DNA of 64,000 nt from JAPPHA01 sp964291635 (GTDB lineage Bacteria; Pseudomonadota; Alphaproteobacteria; Rhodobacterales; Rhodobacteraceae): the NCBI GenBank assembly GCA_964291635.2, contig OZ219905.1, forward strand, positions 1 through 64,000. Direction: 5' to 3'. Under the pieces are notes generated by a model. That model did no database searches. It worked only from the letters and a program-made list of their open reading frames with translations, and had not been told where the DNA came from. Made by a program: the position numbers and the translations under genes. Below are positions 34,722 to 43,793 of the stretch, in pieces. Each line of letters begins with the position of its first letter. The first letter of the stretch is position 1.

Positions 34722-35125
34722 TACTGATCGACACGTCCGCATGGATTGAACATCTCCGCGGCACGGGTTCACCCGTATGTGATCGTGTCTGGATTGTACT
34801 TGGCGACGAAATTGCCGTTTGCGACGCCATTTGCATGGAGGTTCTTGCCGGTGCCAGGGACGAGGAGCATCTGCGCAATCTTCGCCGCCTGCTTGCGCGA
34901 GCAAGAACTGTTCCAACGGAACCGGGGGACTATGAGGAAGCTGCCGCCCTCTACAGGCTTTGCCGCCGCAGGGGAGAAACCGTTCGCAAGTTGATCGACT
35001 GCCTTATTGCTGCGGTTGCGATACGCGTGGGCGCATCGGTGCTGCACTTTGACAGCGATTTTGACGTGCTGGAACGCCATACGTCGCTTCGCATTGACCG
35101 TTTCGGTGGTGCGGACATTCATTGA
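34718..35125 (+). CDS. vapC: VapC-type PIN-domain ribonuclease toxin
   Basis: A 135-residue PIN-domain toxin. Acidic active-site residues are visible: Asp5 in LIDTSAWIEHLRG, Glu in CMEVLAGARDEE, Asp in KLIDCLIAAVAI and Asp in LHFDSDFDVLERH. Length and order are normal, so it looks functional. By family knowledge it cuts tRNA or rRNA when VapB is degraded. The start is GTG, coupled to vapB. Confidence 0.87.
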   Translation: MILIDTSAWIEHLRGTGSPVCDRVWIVLGDEIAVCDAICMEVLAGARDEEHLRNLRRLLARARTVPTEPGDYEEAAALYRLCRRRGETVRKLIDCLIAAVAIRVGASVLHFDSDFDVLERHTSLRIDRFGGADIH

Positions 35126-35348
35126 AGCCGGAATGACGCTGGACACGCTCTCGAGTCAAGTTCCTCAACACATGTCATGCCGCAAAACCATTGGCCCAAC
35201 GGTTGCTTCATGAAGCAAGACGCCCGTCGCGGATCACCTGCGGAAAGGCCCGTCATTCAGTTTTCAGTCGGGGTCGCCGATCCGAGACATTCAGGATCCG
35301 GTACGAGTTCGGCGTCCGGTCATCTTTTGTCCAAATTTCACCTGAAAC

Positions 35349-35903
35349 TCAGGAGCAGAGTTTTCTCGCCTGTTCGAACGCTTTGGAAAATCCGAAAAGC
35401 GAAAACGTGTCTGTGGTTGTCGTTCCCCTGGCGCTGATCCCGGTGACGACGGCGGTGGCTCAGCACCTGAGTGCATCGTGAATTTTTCGATCTTCTTCGG
35501 GACTGCCTGCCCAAGCCCATTCTCCATCCACGTAGAGAATGAACGTGCTTCCACCGACAGCCAATTCCACTGTCTCCTCGGGATCAAACGGATAACCGCC
35601 AGTAAACGAGACCTCTCCGTCCACCGAGATATTCGGCTGAAACTTCACCGCAACCTGGGTGATGTCACGCCGCACCGAAACCGGCTTGCCTCCGCGGGTA
35701 TTGCGCGAGCGTTGCGGCGCCGAGTCCGCGAAACACCGTTTCTGGCCTTCCGTTTCGTGAACGTAAATGGACCACTTCTGAATGGTCCGGACCGGTTTGA
35801 CAGTGATTTCCTGAGCAGACGCAAGAGATGCGACCAAGCTCACAGCCATCAAGGCGCATGCCAACCGTTCAAGGCGTAACAAGACGGACTCCTGCTGCCC
35901 CAA
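35349..35903 (-). pseudogene. IalB-like periplasmic protein with an in-frame TGA
   Basis: A signal-peptide protein of the invasion-associated-locus-B-like group common in alphaproteobacteria: LACALMAVSLVASLASAQ, TRGGKPVSVRRDITQVAVKF, GEVSFTGGYPFDPEETVELA, and FILYVDGEWAWAGSPEEDRK. The frame stops at TGA (35460-35462) after HDALRC. The same frame then continues as ATAVVTGISARGTTTTDTFS, LFGFSKAFEQARKLCS to a second stop at 35349, matching the family C-terminus. So one nonsense codon, probably a Gly codon changed to TGA, removes the last 37 residues. The start may be TTG at 35882, after a GGAG. Confidence 0.72.
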
Positions 35904-36437
35904 CCTTCAAACCCCTCCGCCATGAATCACCGATTCAAGCAATACAATCGCAACGTTTGACCACGATAAACATATGTATAAGTCCAATATTAGCACAATA
36001 AACACACGAACAATCACTTATTTTGTGTCCGGGATTGCAGTATCGTGCCTGACCATGATGACGCTACGGCTCGAGAACGCGATGGAACAAGGGTTGGCCC
36101 ATGAAACAAGGGCCGAGCTGGTCACACCCTTGCCCGGACGGCGGACGGCTCTCTCCGGCATCTTCGGCGGTGCGCGGCTGACGCCATGGGCCGCGCCGCT
36201 CTCGGCGGAGTTCGGGGTGAATCATCGCAGCTCAGCGAGAAATTGCGTCCCGGACACCATCGTGGCGAGGGCAGGCAGGACATTGGGCCAAGTCGGTGGA
36301 AATCGTGTTCGCCCGGAGCCTGTCACGGAACTGCCCCTCGGTTCAGTCGGGACACCTTTCGGGCCAAAGGCATGAAGCCGTTGGACGGAAGATTGCCAAT
36401 GCGGGGAATGGATCGCCAACCGAGGAGGTCAGCGGCA
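35904..36437. other. Stretch without a recognisable gene
   Basis: About 530 bases. The first 90 bases are A/T-rich and probably hold the promoter of the IalB-like gene. The rest is high in GC with no convincing protein; it may be remains of the IscB gene upstream of its readable part. Confidence 0.35.
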
Positions 36438-36768
36438 ATGAAAAACGGCCACCCGACGGCGCAGGAATCCCTGCAAGGATTCAGGACGGGAGACATCGCG
36501 CCCCCGGGGGAAGCGGCAGGGCGACCATGTCGGCCGCGTCGCGGTGCGGGCCTCCGGTTATTTCAACATCCGGACCAGCGGCGGCACCGTCCAGGGAATC
36601 TCTCACGGGCATTGCAGCATGGACCAGCGCGGTGACGGCTACGGTTACGGCCATGGCCATGGCACTAACAGGTTTCGGAAGAAGGAGAAGGAACCGATGC
36701 ATGGATCAGGCGACATCGCATTCCTCCCTGCCACGAAGGGCAGGGATTCCTGCAGATTGGACAGATGA
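36438..36768 (+). pseudogene. IscB-like RNA-guided nuclease, C-terminal relic
   Basis: IscB proteins are the RuvC-HNH ancestors of Cas9. Here one frame reads QESLQGFRTGDIAPPGE, and a shifted frame continues GRVAVRASGYFNIRTSGGTV, QGISHGHCSMDQRGDGYGY and DIAFLPATKGRDSCR. These match the end of IscB (GFRTGDIV... GRVAVRxSGxFNI... VQGISxRxCxxxxRxDGYGY ... RFLPxLK). The N-terminal PLMP, bridge helix and HNH parts are gone, so it is inactive. A TnpB relic follows within 260 bases. Confidence 0.65.
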
Positions 36769-37022
36769 ATGGCTATGCAAGACCGATCGCGCCTGCCACG
36801 CCCGCGGGACTTTCAGGGGGCGTGAGCGCCGCCGAATTCAGCTGCAGCCATTTCGAGGTCACGGCGGACCCGAAGAGGAAGACCGGGAACACGGCAACGG
36901 CCCCGCCTGAGGACGATGCGAACAGCCGGTTCTTCGTGAACGCGGGCTTTCGGGAAGTGTGCAGCCCGTTCCATGTCAAGGGTTCATGGTCGAGGGAAAA
37001 CAAGGGGTTCGGTACCGTCGAT

Positions 37023-37340
37023 GAGCCGGGCCGGAACGTGAAGGCCAGGTCCGGCCTCAACCGCGTCATCCTGCACACGGGCCAGGCGGCGCTCTGCCGG
37101 ATGCTGGACGACAAGGCCGCGAACGTGATCACGGTCAACCCGGCCTATACCTCCCTGACCTGCCATGAATGCGGAACGGCTGACAGCCGCAACCGCAAAT
37201 CCCGGGCTGAGTTTCACTGCATGGCTTGCGGCCATGCCGATAGCGCCGACCTGAATGCGGCGGCGAACATTCTGGCGTTCATGATTGACGCATTTGCACG
37301 GCGAAGAGCGCTTGCATCGGCAACCCCTGGGACCCGTTAA
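37023..37340 (+). pseudogene. tnpB: TnpB, C-terminal relic
   Basis: About 105 residues of the TnpB C-terminus: EPGRNVKARSGLNRVILHTG, NPAYTSLTCHECGTADSRNR, and FHCMACGHADSADLNAAANI, which carry the zinc ribbon and the last RuvC Asp. It closely resembles the end of the tnpB at 28816-30025 (RAFALATP-like LASATPGTR end). The upstream 260 bases in this frame (MNGYARPIAPATPAGLSGGV) are unrelated, so the gene is a 3' fragment. Confidence 0.78.
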
Positions 37341-37443
37341 TTCAATGCGGAGGCTGCCTGAAGGTTGGCCAGACTTGTGATTCCCAAAGGGAAAAATTCG
37401 TCGCACGAAATCCCGCCGTCGGCGCTGATCGTGGAGGGTGCAT

Positions 37444-38304
37444 TTGCCGATTTCAATAATCATTCCGACAAGGAACAGGCCCAGAAGTCTTGTCGCTGCC
37501 GTGAAGTCGGCGCGGGCAGCAATTCCTGCAGGTGGAGAAATCATTGTTGTCGATGACGGTAGCAGGATCCCGGCAGGCGAGGCTCTTGCCGATCACGTTG
37601 GGTCGGAAACCACGGTCATCGACAACCTTGGGCAGTGGGGGCCTTCCGCTGCCAGGAATGCCGGGTTGAAACGCACCAGCCAGCCGATCGTCTTGTTCCT
37701 GGACGACGACGATCTGCTGTTCTCCAACTACTGCCGACGCGTGCTGCGCATAGTGCGCGATCATCCGGATGTGACCTACGGATGGACGTGCTTTATCCAG
37801 AAGAGGACCGGGCGCAGGGACAGGCGATTGCCGCGACTGAAGCACATCGTCCGCACGGGGAAGCTTGATTCAACCGTTCCGCTCAGACACAAGTTTGCAC
37901 GGGCAACCGGCCTGTGGGTAAGGCGGGGCGTGCTTTTCAGGCTCGGCGGGTTTGACGAGTCCATGCGGTTCGGAGAGGATGGCGAGTTGTGCATCCGCCT
38001 CGTCACGACCGGCAACATGTGGCTCGAAGCCGAGCCCGGGTTCATCGCGGATGATACCGACGCCAGGGAGTCGGAGCTTTTGCCGCCGAAAAGCAGTCAG
38101 CAGGCGTTTGCCTGGTTCAGGGACATGCTGGACAAGCATGGCGATCTTCTCGAGGAGTACGATCCTTGGCTTGAACGTGCCTACAGACGCCGGATGTGGA
38201 AACAATGGCCCAGGGCGCAGGTTCGCGGGTTGTTCAACCGATTGAAAAGAGGAAGGCCTCCGCGCATGAACGGAACGGTCAGGGGTCATCAGAACCGATA
38301 TTAG
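37444..38304 (+). CDS. Family 2 glycosyltransferase
   Basis: A 286-residue GT-A-fold glycosyltransferase. The nucleotide-sugar binding start is clear (PISIIIPTRNRPRSLVAAV, GEIIVVDDGSRIP), followed by the donor region and DxD motif (ARNAGLKRTSQPIVLFLDDD, DDLLF) and the acceptor-side GGFDESMRFGEDGELCIRLV. Start is probably TTG at 37444, six bases after GGAGG (37433-37437); a GTG at 37438 would leave no spacing. No membrane segment. It stands alone among relics, with no other polysaccharide genes, so the acceptor is unknown. Confidence 0.85.
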   Translation: MPISIIIPTRNRPRSLVAAVKSARAAIPAGGEIIVVDDGSRIPAGEALADHVGSETTVIDNLGQWGPSAARNAGLKRTSQPIVLFLDDDDLLFSNYCRRVLRIVRDHPDVTYGWTCFIQKRTGRRDRRLPRLKHIVRTGKLDSTVPLRHKFARATGLWVRRGVLFRLGGFDESMRFGEDGELCIRLVTTGNMWLEAEPGFIADDTDARESELLPPKSSQQAFAWFRDMLDKHGDLLEEYDPWLERAYRRRMWKQWPRAQVRGLFNRLKRGRPPRMNGTVRGHQNRY

Positions 38305-38869
38305 GGTGCCAACCCGTTTCGTGACCAATGCACGTCAAGAACCCCGGCGAAATGCCTCGTGTTCGGGTGAAGTGACAGTGGGTTTGCCTGGAGAAACCGG
38401 TGGTTTTTGGCGATTGCACTCCTGGAAACGCCGATTTTGATGAGCTGTGGGTCGATTCCTGTCGGATCTCTCTTTGGCGTCAACCCGATTAGAGGCCAAA
38501 TCCGTGAATTTCGGTCAGTCGCCAGAGAAATTCCCTTGACGCGCTCTCGTCATGGAGCGGATCAGAATTGTCGATTCCCCTCACGGAGAACTCCAGGGCG
38601 GGCTGCCAGGCAGGCCGCCACGACCTGCTGCGCTGGCGGGCGCGCATTGTGCGTTGTTCCATCCTGAAGTGGAAATGCCCCAACCGTTAGCGTGCGATTC
38701 CGCCGCCCCCCGGAAGCGACCCGAGCAGGTGGCGAAGACCACATCGGTGAAGATTCGCGTATCGACACGGCGCTCGCTGATTCCGGTTTATGGCCAGGTT
38801 CGTTTTGAAATACACGCCATGATCGAAGTGTTCCGATTGTCGCGCCTGAACCGAGCCGCGTTCCGCGGC
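38305..38869. other. Intergenic stretch without a supported gene
   Basis: About 565 bases after the glycosyltransferase. No gene, repeat or RNA recognised. The right part is the eroded 3' end of the relic at 38870-39149. Confidence 0.35.
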
Positions 38870-39149
38870 GGGTGGCGCTTTCTTCCGATGTGTGACCGAA
38901 GAGTTTTTCGAGTGCCCTGATGAGCACGGAACGCGTGAAAAGTCCGTCCCCCTCCAGGGTATGAAGTGCCGGCGCCGGTGCCCGCTTTGCTTCGGGATCG
39001 ATCCTGCGCGCAACCGACTCCACCGCTTGAATATTACGGGCAGCCGTCTCGGCGTGTCGTCCGGCGGTCGCGTGTTCCGCTGAATCACGCAAATGTTGCG
39101 AGGCGTCGAGGAAGCCGTCCTCATGAGGACACTCAAGGGCACGGCGCAC
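38870..39149 (-). pseudogene. Decayed copy 1 of an unnamed family (paralogue at 51420-51918)
   Basis: The readable core is DASQHLRDSAEHATAGRHAE, TAARNIQAVESVARRIDPEA, PALHTLEGDGLFTRSVLIRA and LEKLFGHTSEES. It aligns with the copy at 51420-51918 and recalls a family of uncharacterised proteins that end in a YGYTSDEDGIRHA motif. In this copy the reading shifts just after the GHTSEE motif, so the C-terminus is lost; the N-terminus is also absent. Confidence 0.6.
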
Positions 39150-39264
39150 AACAGTAGTAGCTTGTTTTCGACCACTGCGCCGATTTCCTCATTCAGCACC
39201 GAAGCCGGGTTCAGGGTGCCAACACGCTGACCGGGATGATCCCGGCCACATCTTTCCGACGGTT

Positions 39265-39951
39265 TCATTGTGGCAGTTGCGTTCCCGCCGCCTGCAACAG
39301 GTCGGCGAGGATTTCCAGCGTGGCAAGCGCTTGCCTTGTGACAATCACCTCCACGAGGACGGCCTTGTGCGGGGGCGTGCAAATTCCGGCAGTCGCCGCG
39401 ACGGCATCGCGCGTTATCAGTTTCCCCTTTGGCAAAAGCGTCTCGAGGGTTTCCTCCCGGCCCGGGATTTCCAGTTTGCCGACATCGAGGCCAAGTTGCC
39501 CTTGGGCGGCATCGGCCTGTTCCCTGCACCTGATGATCGAAAGCGCTTGCGATTTCCGGAATTCGAACTGACGGCATGCCTCGTCATGCAGTGTCCGCAC
39601 AGGCTCGAAGTCGTCTATGCCCGCATGCGCGCAAATCCTGGCGATGACAGTCTCGGGATCGAACTCCGTCCAAACGCTGGTCCTTTGTCCCGTAAACGTG
39701 TCCGTGAGGCCGTACGCCTGGCTGAATTGTTCCGTTTTCGGCGGCGTTTTCAGGCCGTTGTAGTAAGTGTTGGCGTGGTATCCGAGCCAGGACCCACTCC
39801 ATGCCGTCTCCATCAATTCGGCGGCGGCTTCGAGGCGTACAAGCGTGCTCGATACATCTGTCGTCTCTTTGCGCCCGAGATACTGCCGCAAGGATTCCGC
39901 GATCCCGAGAAGTCGCGCGCGGGGCGCAATCAGTTCCATTCTCGGACTCAT
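39265..39951 (-). CDS. Hypothetical protein, possible island gene
   Basis: A 228-residue protein with convincing composition: LLGIAESLRQYLGRKETTDV, MVETAWSG-like LMETAWSGSWLGYHANTYYN, FSQAYGLTDTFTGQRTSVWT, and PPHKAVLVEVIVTRQALATL. It is similar to uncharacterised proteins I recall from variable regions, but no function is known to me. No signal, membrane or metal motif. The ATG at 39951 is chosen because the family-like sequence starts near there; the open frame extends to 40104. It may be 3'-truncated, since it stops next to a decayed gene. Confidence 0.55.
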   Translation of the reverse strand: MSPRMELIAPRARLLGIAESLRQYLGRKETTDVSSTLVRLEAAAELMETAWSGSWLGYHANTYYNGLKTPPKTEQFSQAYGLTDTFTGQRTSVWTEFDPETVIARICAHAGIDDFEPVRTLHDEACRQFEFRKSQALSIIRCREQADAAQGQLGLDVGKLEIPGREETLETLLPKGKLITRDAVAATAGICTPPHKAVLVEVIVTRQALATLEILADLLQAAGTQLPQ

Positions 39952-40366
39952 CCGCGATGCTGTTCGTCGTTCCGCGCGGAACGGATCGATCGCGTTCGGT
40001 GTCTCGCCGTCTCCACGGAGAACCGGACGCGATGTCCTGGTCCCGCGCCAGGCACCGTCTGGAAGCGCCTGAAAGCTGCCCGCATCGGCCTCTCCAGGGA
40101 ACACCGGTGCGGGAGACGGGGACTTCGAGCCCGGAGCAGCGGTTTACCCCCAGGACGACCGCACCGCTGGCTTTTGTCATACCGCGGCAGCTGGACCCAG
40201 CCCGCGTTGCCACCGGGTTGCCTGCGACGCGGCCGGAAACACGCGGGAAGACAGCCTTCGCCGAAAACGTCAGGACATCGGGAATTCCGACCGGCGCAGT
40301 GCCGGTATCCGGGCGCCGGCAAGGACAGGGGAACCCGTCCCGACGCCGATGGTTCGCGTGATCCGA
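39952..40366. other. Intergenic stretch before the second TRAP operon
   Basis: About 415 bases, high in GC, with no supported gene or terminator. Confidence 0.35.
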
Positions 40367-41671
40367 TCACTCGATGCCGAGCACGAGTCTCGGCAGTGCC
40401 AGGGACAGTTCCGGCACGAAGGTGACGACGAGCACCATGGGGAGATGACCGAGGACGAGCAGTTTCATGGTCGGCACGACATACTTGTCGAGCGTGAGTT
40501 TGCTCACCCCGGCTGCCATGTAGAGCATCGGGGCACAGGGCGGTGACACGTTACCGAGACCCAGGTTGGTGCCGACGATCGCGGCGAAGTGGATGGGATG
40601 CACGCCGACCTCCTTGGCCACCGGCAGCAGGATGATTGCCGCCAGCACGCTGCCCGACACGTCGTCGACGATCATGCCAATCAGCAACAGGATGACATTG
40701 ATGATCAGCAGCACGAGGACCCGGTTTTCGGTCAGCGCGACCAGTGCCTGGGCGACTTCCTTGGGAACCTGCTGGAGGATCATGGCGCGACTCATGACGA
40801 ACAGGAAGAACAGCACCGCAATGATCGAACCGGTGGTGATCGCGGCGCGCGCAATGGTCGACGGAAAGTTCCTGATCGTCAGCCCGCGGTAGAACAGGAA
40901 CCCGACGGGGATCGCGTAAACCAGGGCGATTGCCGCCGCTTCGGTCGGCGTCGCGATGCCGGAGTAAATGGTACCAAGGATGATGATCGGCATGAGCAGC
41001 GCCCAGAACGCCTCGGTCCCGGTCCTGGCGATGTTTCCCAGTGCCTCCTTGAACGGGATCTTTTCCTCGACCTTGATGGTGTCGACGTTGCGCAGGAACA
41101 GGAAGTTCAGGCAGACATAGACAAACGTCAGGATGGCGCCGGGGATCACCGTCGACAGGAATGCCGCACCAACCGACAGCCCGCCGGTCACAGCAAACAC
41201 GATCATGGGGATCGATGGCGGGATCATCAGCGCCAGCACCGACGAGCAGGCCACAAGCGCCGTGGCGTGGCCAGCGGGATAACCTTCCTTGACCATGCGC
41301 GGGATCATGATCTGCCCGATGGCGGCGATCGCCGCCGACGACGAGCCGGAGATCGCCCCGAACAGCGCGCAGGTCACCACGGTCACCGCGCCCAGTCCCC
41401 CCTTGAGGCGGCCGACGAAGGCGTTCACGAAGGCCAGGAGCCTGTCGGATATGCCGCCTTCGGCCATCAGGGTCCCGGCCATGACAAATAGCGGCAGCGC
41501 CAGGAGGGCGAAACTCGAGGTCGTCTGGTAGGCAAAGGGAATCAGGAACGACACATCCGATCCGGAGGCAGCGCCAAAGACCAGTGCGCCGATGCCAAAC
41601 GCAAAGGCAATCGGCATCTCGGCCAGGAGCAGGACGACGATGAGCCCGAGGGAGGCAACGAAGATCAGCAT
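40367..41671 (-). CDS. dctM: TRAP transporter large permease DctM (second system)
   Basis: A 434-residue polytopic membrane protein. Family motifs: MAGTLMAEGGISDRLLAFVN, GAISGSSSAAIAAIGQIMIP, VLALMIPPSIPMIVFAVTG, YSGIATPTEAAAIALVYAIP and LGLGNVSPPCAPMLYMAAGV. Intact. It is the last gene of a cluster that starts with the IlvD-like gene at 47425 and includes Rieske, PanB-like and desaturase-like enzymes. It differs clearly in sequence from the first TRAP system and so should carry a different solute. Confidence 0.92.
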   Translation of the reverse strand: MLIFVASLGLIVVLLLAEMPIAFAFGIGALVFGAASGSDVSFLIPFAYQTTSSFALLALPLFVMAGTLMAEGGISDRLLAFVNAFVGRLKGGLGAVTVVTCALFGAISGSSSAAIAAIGQIMIPRMVKEGYPAGHATALVACSSVLALMIPPSIPMIVFAVTGGLSVGAAFLSTVIPGAILTFVYVCLNFLFLRNVDTIKVEEKIPFKEALGNIARTGTEAFWALLMPIIILGTIYSGIATPTEAAAIALVYAIPVGFLFYRGLTIRNFPSTIARAAITTGSIIAVLFFLFVMSRAMILQQVPKEVAQALVALTENRVLVLLIINVILLLIGMIVDDVSGSVLAAIILLPVAKEVGVHPIHFAAIVGTNLGLGNVSPPCAPMLYMAAGVSKLTLDKYVVPTMKLLVLGHLPMVLVVTFVPELSLALPRLVLGIE

Positions 41672-41674
41672 GGC

Positions 41675-42319
41675 CTAGCCCTCCCTCTGTTTGCCCAGGT
41701 GGGCCAGCAGGTCGGCAAACTGGTTGACGGCCTGCAGCACCATGTAGACCGCCGTGCCGGTGAACCCGAAGATGAGCGAGGCCGACCACCATCCCTTCGG
41801 CCAGCGCATGTAGGAACTCAGGCGCCCGGTCTGGATCTCGAACAGCGCGTACCGGATCGCAAAGTATCCGAACACCGCGCACGCGACGATGCCGAGAACC
41901 GTCATCAGCAGCCTGACGCCGCGCACCGCATTCGGGTTCTTCACGACCATGGTCAGGATCCCGCCGTGGATATGCTCGCCGTTGCGGGTGACATAGGCCA
42001 CGCCGAGGAAGTAGAACCAGGCGCCGAACAGCAGGGCGAGTTCCTCGATGCCGACGAAAGGCGAGGCAAAGACGTATCGCAGAACGACCTGGACGAACAT
42101 CAGGGCGGCGAGGCAGAGGCCGAACATGATGATGAAGACGTAAAGGATCCGTTCGAAGACCGCCTCCACCGAAACGATCCAGTGCAACCGTTCCGCCAGT
42201 GCCCCTTCTGGTATCGCGGTCAGGTGTTCGGGCGGTTCGGGGTCGCTGAGTTCGGGGTCGAATATGAACGATGCCGCACCCACGGGTGACCGGGGGCGCT
42301 GTTTGGATTCCCGTTCCAT
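41675..42319 (-). CDS. dctQ: TRAP transporter small permease DctQ (second system)
   Basis: A 214-residue protein with four membrane segments (YVFIIMFGLCLAALMFVQVV, LALLFGAWFYFLGVAYVTRN, LLMTVLGIVACAVFGYFAIR, and SLIFGFTGTAVYMVLQAVNQ). It has an N-terminal cytoplasmic extension of about 45 residues, longer than usual. The motif FASPFVGIEELALLFGAWFY is typical. Separated from dctM by three bases. Confidence 0.9.
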   Translation of the reverse strand: MERESKQRPRSPVGAASFIFDPELSDPEPPEHLTAIPEGALAERLHWIVSVEAVFERILYVFIIMFGLCLAALMFVQVVLRYVFASPFVGIEELALLFGAWFYFLGVAYVTRNGEHIHGGILTMVVKNPNAVRGVRLLMTVLGIVACAVFGYFAIRYALFEIQTGRLSSYMRWPKGWWSASLIFGFTGTAVYMVLQAVNQFADLLAHLGKQREG

Positions 42320-42342
42320 GATGTTGTCCCAGTTCCACGAAC

Positions 42343-42366
42343 GTCCGGGCGCCTGGGCGCCCGGAC
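42343..42366 (-). promoter_or_regulatory. Intercistronic stem-loop between dctP and dctQ
   Basis: A perfect inverted repeat, GTCCGGGCGCC and its complement around TG (42343-42353 and 42356-42366), with no T-run after it on the minus strand. The position matches the stem-loops after the binding-protein genes at 15942-15982 and 22159-22188. Confidence 0.7.
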
Positions 42367-42394
42367 CGGTTTTGGGGAAAGAAGGGGCCGATCG

Positions 42395-43408
42395 CTAATT
42401 GATGCCCACGACGCCCCTGATCTTGTCCATGATGTCCTTGCCGACGACGGACTCCATCATCGGCCATTCGTTTTCGTAGACGATCTGCTTTGCGGCGCTC
42501 ATCTGTTCATCGGTGAGCTCGACGACGTTGATGCCGGCATCGCGGGCCTTCTGCAGGAACTCGTTGCTCTTGCGCTCGGCTTCATCCCAGGACCATGCGA
42601 TCGTCGTGTCCGCCGCCGTTTGCAGATTGCTGCGAACGTCATCGGGCAGGCCGTCCCACCAGGCCTTGTTCACGAGCCAGAACGCGACCTCGAAGTAATC
42701 GTTGGTGAGGATATTGGCTTCGAGGACGTCGCGGAGCGTGTAGGTCTCCACCGCGGTCGAAAACGACCGCGCGTCCACGGTTCCGAGCTGCAGGGCGGTG
42801 TGCACCTCGGACAGCGGTATCGGAACCGCGGCAAAGCCGAGATTGTTGAAGCGGTCGACGGCGATGGAAAGCCCGGGAACGCGGATCTTCATGCCACCCG
42901 GGTCGTCGGGATAGTTGACCGGAAGCTCGCCCACGCCTTTCCTGATAACCACGGATCCGAAATCGGTCGGGATAATCCCGACGGCATGAATGCCGAGGTC
43001 CGCCAGCATGTCGTTGTAGACGTCCAGCATGCCAGCGCCGGGGCCGTAGAGCTGTTTCGCTTCCTCCCAGTTCGAGACGATGTAGCCGAGGTAAATGAGG
43101 TCCAGGCGCTTGTCGAAGTCGGACGACGCCCAGGTGAGCGTCATCGGGACGACACCCTGCATGGACTGTTCGAACAACGATACCCAGTCCCCGAGGTCGC
43201 CGCCCGGATGATATGCGATCGAGACCCCACTGGCGTCTCCCAGCTCCGCCATGAAGCGCTCGGAGATGGCATGGAACACATGGTCAGTGTTCATCGCGTG
43301 CGCGAGGATGAAATCTTCATCCGCGTTTGCAGCCGGAGCCCAGGCGCCCGCTGCAATGGCCGCCGCGGCAACACCGGCCGTGAACGGTTTGCAAAATCGT
43401 TTCTGCAT
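42395..43408 (-). CDS. dctP: TRAP transporter solute-binding protein DctP (second system)
   Basis: A 337-residue periplasmic protein. ATG at 43408 follows GGAGGACAAAGTC. Signal peptide KPFTAGVAAAAIAAGAWAPA with cleavage near ANA-DE. Core motifs: ILAHAMNTDHVFHAISERFM, GGMKIRVPGLSIAVDRFNNL with the ligand-binding Arg, and HTALQLGTVDARSFSTAVET. The ligand should be the entry compound for the soluble enzymes upstream in this cluster, most likely a carboxylate. Confidence 0.92.
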   Translation of the reverse strand: MQKRFCKPFTAGVAAAAIAAGAWAPAANADEDFILAHAMNTDHVFHAISERFMAELGDASGVSIAYHPGGDLGDWVSLFEQSMQGVVPMTLTWASSDFDKRLDLIYLGYIVSNWEEAKQLYGPGAGMLDVYNDMLADLGIHAVGIIPTDFGSVVIRKGVGELPVNYPDDPGGMKIRVPGLSIAVDRFNNLGFAAVPIPLSEVHTALQLGTVDARSFSTAVETYTLRDVLEANILTNDYFEVAFWLVNKAWWDGLPDDVRSNLQTAADTTIAWSWDEAERKSNEFLQKARDAGINVVELTDEQMSAAKQIVYENEWPMMESVVGKDIMDKIRGVVGIN

Positions 43409-43473
43409 GACTTTGTCCTCCTTCCAACAGTGGTTGTCAGCAATAGGTCCCCGGAGGTTCTCTTCCCCGGGGC

Positions 43474-43782
43474 TCAGATCTTCACGTAGACCTGCCCGTT
43501 CTCCGTCTTCACCGGATAGGTGTTGAGGCCGGTGCAGGGTGGCGGTGAGACCACCTCGCCCGACCGGATGTCGAACCGGCCCTGGTGAAGCGGGCACTCG
43601 ATGACATGGCCCGTCAGGAGCCCTGCCTCGAGATGCTCGTCCTCGTGCGTGCAGATGCCGTCGGTGCAATAGAAACCGTCCTCGGCGTTGTAGATCGCGA
43701 ATGTGCGCCCTGCGTGATCCCAGCGGATGAGATCTTCCTCGTCGATGTCGTCGCAGGCGCAGGCGTGAATCCAGTCGGACAT
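43474..43782 (-). CDS. Rieske-type [2Fe-2S] ferredoxin, MocE-like
   Basis: A 102-residue Rieske ferredoxin. The cluster ligands are in CTHEDEHLEAG (Cys-x-His) and VIECPLHQGRFD (Cys-x2-His), followed by the usual VVSPPPCTGLNTYPV. The start MSDWIHACACDDIDEEDLIR is chosen; the frame runs five codons further. It is the size of the stand-alone ferredoxins that feed electrons to Rieske or desaturase-type oxygenases. It sits two genes from a desaturase-like protein, as MocE does with MocD in rhizopine catabolism. It therefore probably supplies electrons to that oxygenase. Confidence 0.87.
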   Translation of the reverse strand: MSDWIHACACDDIDEEDLIRWDHAGRTFAIYNAEDGFYCTDGICTHEDEHLEAGLLTGHVIECPLHQGRFDIRSGEVVSPPPCTGLNTYPVKTENGQVYVKI

Positions 43783-43793
43783 GGCGGTGATCC

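Noticed and set aside
40551..42467. Open frame of 638 codons on the minus strand
   Set aside because: It is an alternate frame of the TRAP permease genes with arginine- and proline-rich, low-complexity composition and no domain.
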